This document shows, one piece after another, positions 63,107 to 64,000 of a stretch of DNA of 64,000 nt (within the stretch, counting starts at the first letter, position 1; the number at the start of each line of letters is the position of its first letter). The stretch is from contig NZ_CP018047.1 in the NCBI RefSeq assembly GCF_002009175.1, forward strand, positions 4,836,001-4,900,000, in the 5' to 3' direction. The stretch comes from Streptomyces niveus. Its GTDB lineage: Bacteria; Actinomycetota; Actinomycetes; Streptomycetales; Streptomycetaceae. The notes beneath the pieces were generated by a model. That model saw only the letters and a program-made list of their open reading frames with translations. It had not been told where the DNA came from and did not search any database. The position numbers and the translations under genes are program-made.

Positions 63107-64000
63107 CCGGGCACCACGCCGGCGCCGGCGCACCACCCCCCGCGCCGGAACTCTTCACCTGGGAGTTCGCCACCGACCCCTACCCCGCCTACGCCTGGCT
63201 GCGCGAGCACGCGCCCGTGCACCGCACCCGGCTGCCCAGCGGGGTCGACGCGTGGCTCGTGACGCGCTACGCGGACGCCCGGCGCGCCCTCGCCGATCCC
63301 CGGCTGTCCAAGAACCCCGTGCACCACGCCGAGCAGCCGCACGCAAAGGGGAAGACGGGGATCCCGGGGGAGCGCGGCGCGGAGTTGATGACGCATCTGC
63401 TGAACATCGATCCGCCCGACCACACCCGGCTGCGACGGCTGGTCTCGCAGGCGTTCACACCCCGGCGGGTGGCCGAATTCGCACCCCGCGTGCAGGAGTT
63501 GACGGACGGCCTCATCGACGCCTTCGCGGCGAAGGGGGAGGCCGACCTCATCCACGACTTCGCCTTCCCGCTGCCCATCTACGCGATCTGCGATCTGCTC
63601 GGCGTCCCGCGCGAGGACCAGGACGACTTCCGCGACTGGGCCGGGATGATGATCCGGCACGGCGGCGGGCCGCGCGGCGGGGTCGCCCGGTCCGTGAAGA
63701 AGATGCGCGGGTACCTCGCCGAACTCATCCACCGCAAGCGTGACGACCCCGGCGACGACCTGATCTCCGGCCTGATCCGGGCGAGCGACCACGGCGAGCA
63801 CCTGACCGAGAACGAGGCCGCCGCGATGGCGTTCATCCTTCTCTTCGCCGGATTCGAGACCACCGTGAATCTGGTGGGCAACGGGACGTACGCCCTGCTC
63901 CGTAACCCCGACCAGCGCGCGCGGCTCCAGCGCTCGCTCGACGCCGGCGAGAGCGCGCTGCTCGCGACCGGGATCGAGGAACTGCTGCGCCACGACGGGC
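63103..64000 (+). CDS. Cytochrome P450 (partial, cut by window end)
   Basis: The frame is open from GTG 63103 to the window edge (299 codons). Family features are FATDPYPAYAWLREHAPV, the C-helix DHTRLRRLVSQAF, the I-helix FAGFETTVNLVGNG and the K-helix EELLRHDG with the ExxR pattern. The haem-binding Cys lies beyond the window. It is translationally coupled to mazG (GTGA). No ferredoxin gene is seen on this side. The substrate cannot be predicted. Confidence 0.92.
   Translation, partial: MTGHHAGAGAPPPAPELFTWEFATDPYPAYAWLREHAPVHRTRLPSGVDAWLVTRYADARRALADPRLSKNPVHHAEQPHAKGKTGIPGERGAELMTHLLNIDPPDHTRLRRLVSQAFTPRRVAEFAPRVQELTDGLIDAFAAKGEADLIHDFAFPLPIYAICDLLGVPREDQDDFRDWAGMMIRHGGGPRGGVARSVKKMRGYLAELIHRKRDDPGDDLISGLIRASDHGEHLTENEAAAMAFILLFAGFETTVNLVGNGTYALLRNPDQRARLQRSLDAGESALLATGIEELLRHDG

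Overview
The window looks like Streptomyces chromosomal core. GC is very high, GTG and TTG starts are frequent, genes overlap tightly by ATGA/GTGA, and the run galE-galK ... tam ... ppc-pth-rplY-prs-glmU ... ABC transporter ... mfd ... mazG resembles, from memory, the SCO3094-SCO3137 stretch of S. coelicolor. No transposase, integrase, phage gene or CRISPR array was seen.

Layout. 1-7.4 kb: end of galE, galK, two small regulators or acetyltransferases, a divergent tamR/tam pair with a palindromic operator, a glyoxalase-like protein, a Uma2 nuclease-fold protein, and a desaturase-TetR operon. 7.6-15.3 kb: central metabolism and translation genes (ppc, pth, rplY, prs, glmU) and tRNA-Gln. 15.4-16.8 kb: a NarL-type sensor kinase with no adjacent regulator. 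16.8-21.7 kb: four proteins built from polymorphic-toxin and immunity domains (SUKH-3, YwqJ-like deaminase, WHH-nuclease/SUKH fusion, and an Imm35-like/collagen-like/deaminase/SUKH-4-like fusion). 22.0-28.5 kb: a coiled-coil protein, an MFS exporter and an ABC ATPase/FtsX permease pair.

The main accessory element lies at about 28.6-49.2 kb, between the FtsX permease and mfd, genes that I recall as direct neighbours in S. coelicolor. It is a RiPP cluster for a thiazole/oxazole-modified and probably dehydrated peptide. One plus-strand operon carries a small secreted peptide, a SARP regulator, a leader-binding ThiF-like protein, a YcaO cyclodehydratase, a tandem SagB dehydrogenase, a split LanB (glutamylation and elimination proteins), an M50 membrane protease, an ABC exporter and a second YcaO. 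The precursor is a 58-residue peptide on the minus strand at 46138-46314. Nearly every residue of its last 21 is Ser, Thr or Cys. It converges on the operon and diverges from an M20 peptidase plus a 90-residue protein; a LuxR-type regulator closes the cluster. Inferred order of events: the ThiF-like protein presents the leader to the YcaO enzymes, SagB oxidises azolines to azoles, the split LanB converts remaining Ser/Thr to dehydro residues, and proteases and the exporter trim and release the product. The gene set recalls goadsporin but has a second YcaO and lacks its acetyltransferase and SRP-type immunity genes.

49.7-64 kb: mfd, an HNH-type lipoprotein, a GNAT, a membrane protein, a Ser/Thr kinase, a three-part surface-polymer glycosylation set (YfhO, GT2, GtrA) whose GT2 gene carries a TTA (bldA) codon, a SurA-like lipoprotein, mazG and the start of a cytochrome P450 gene cut by the window edge.
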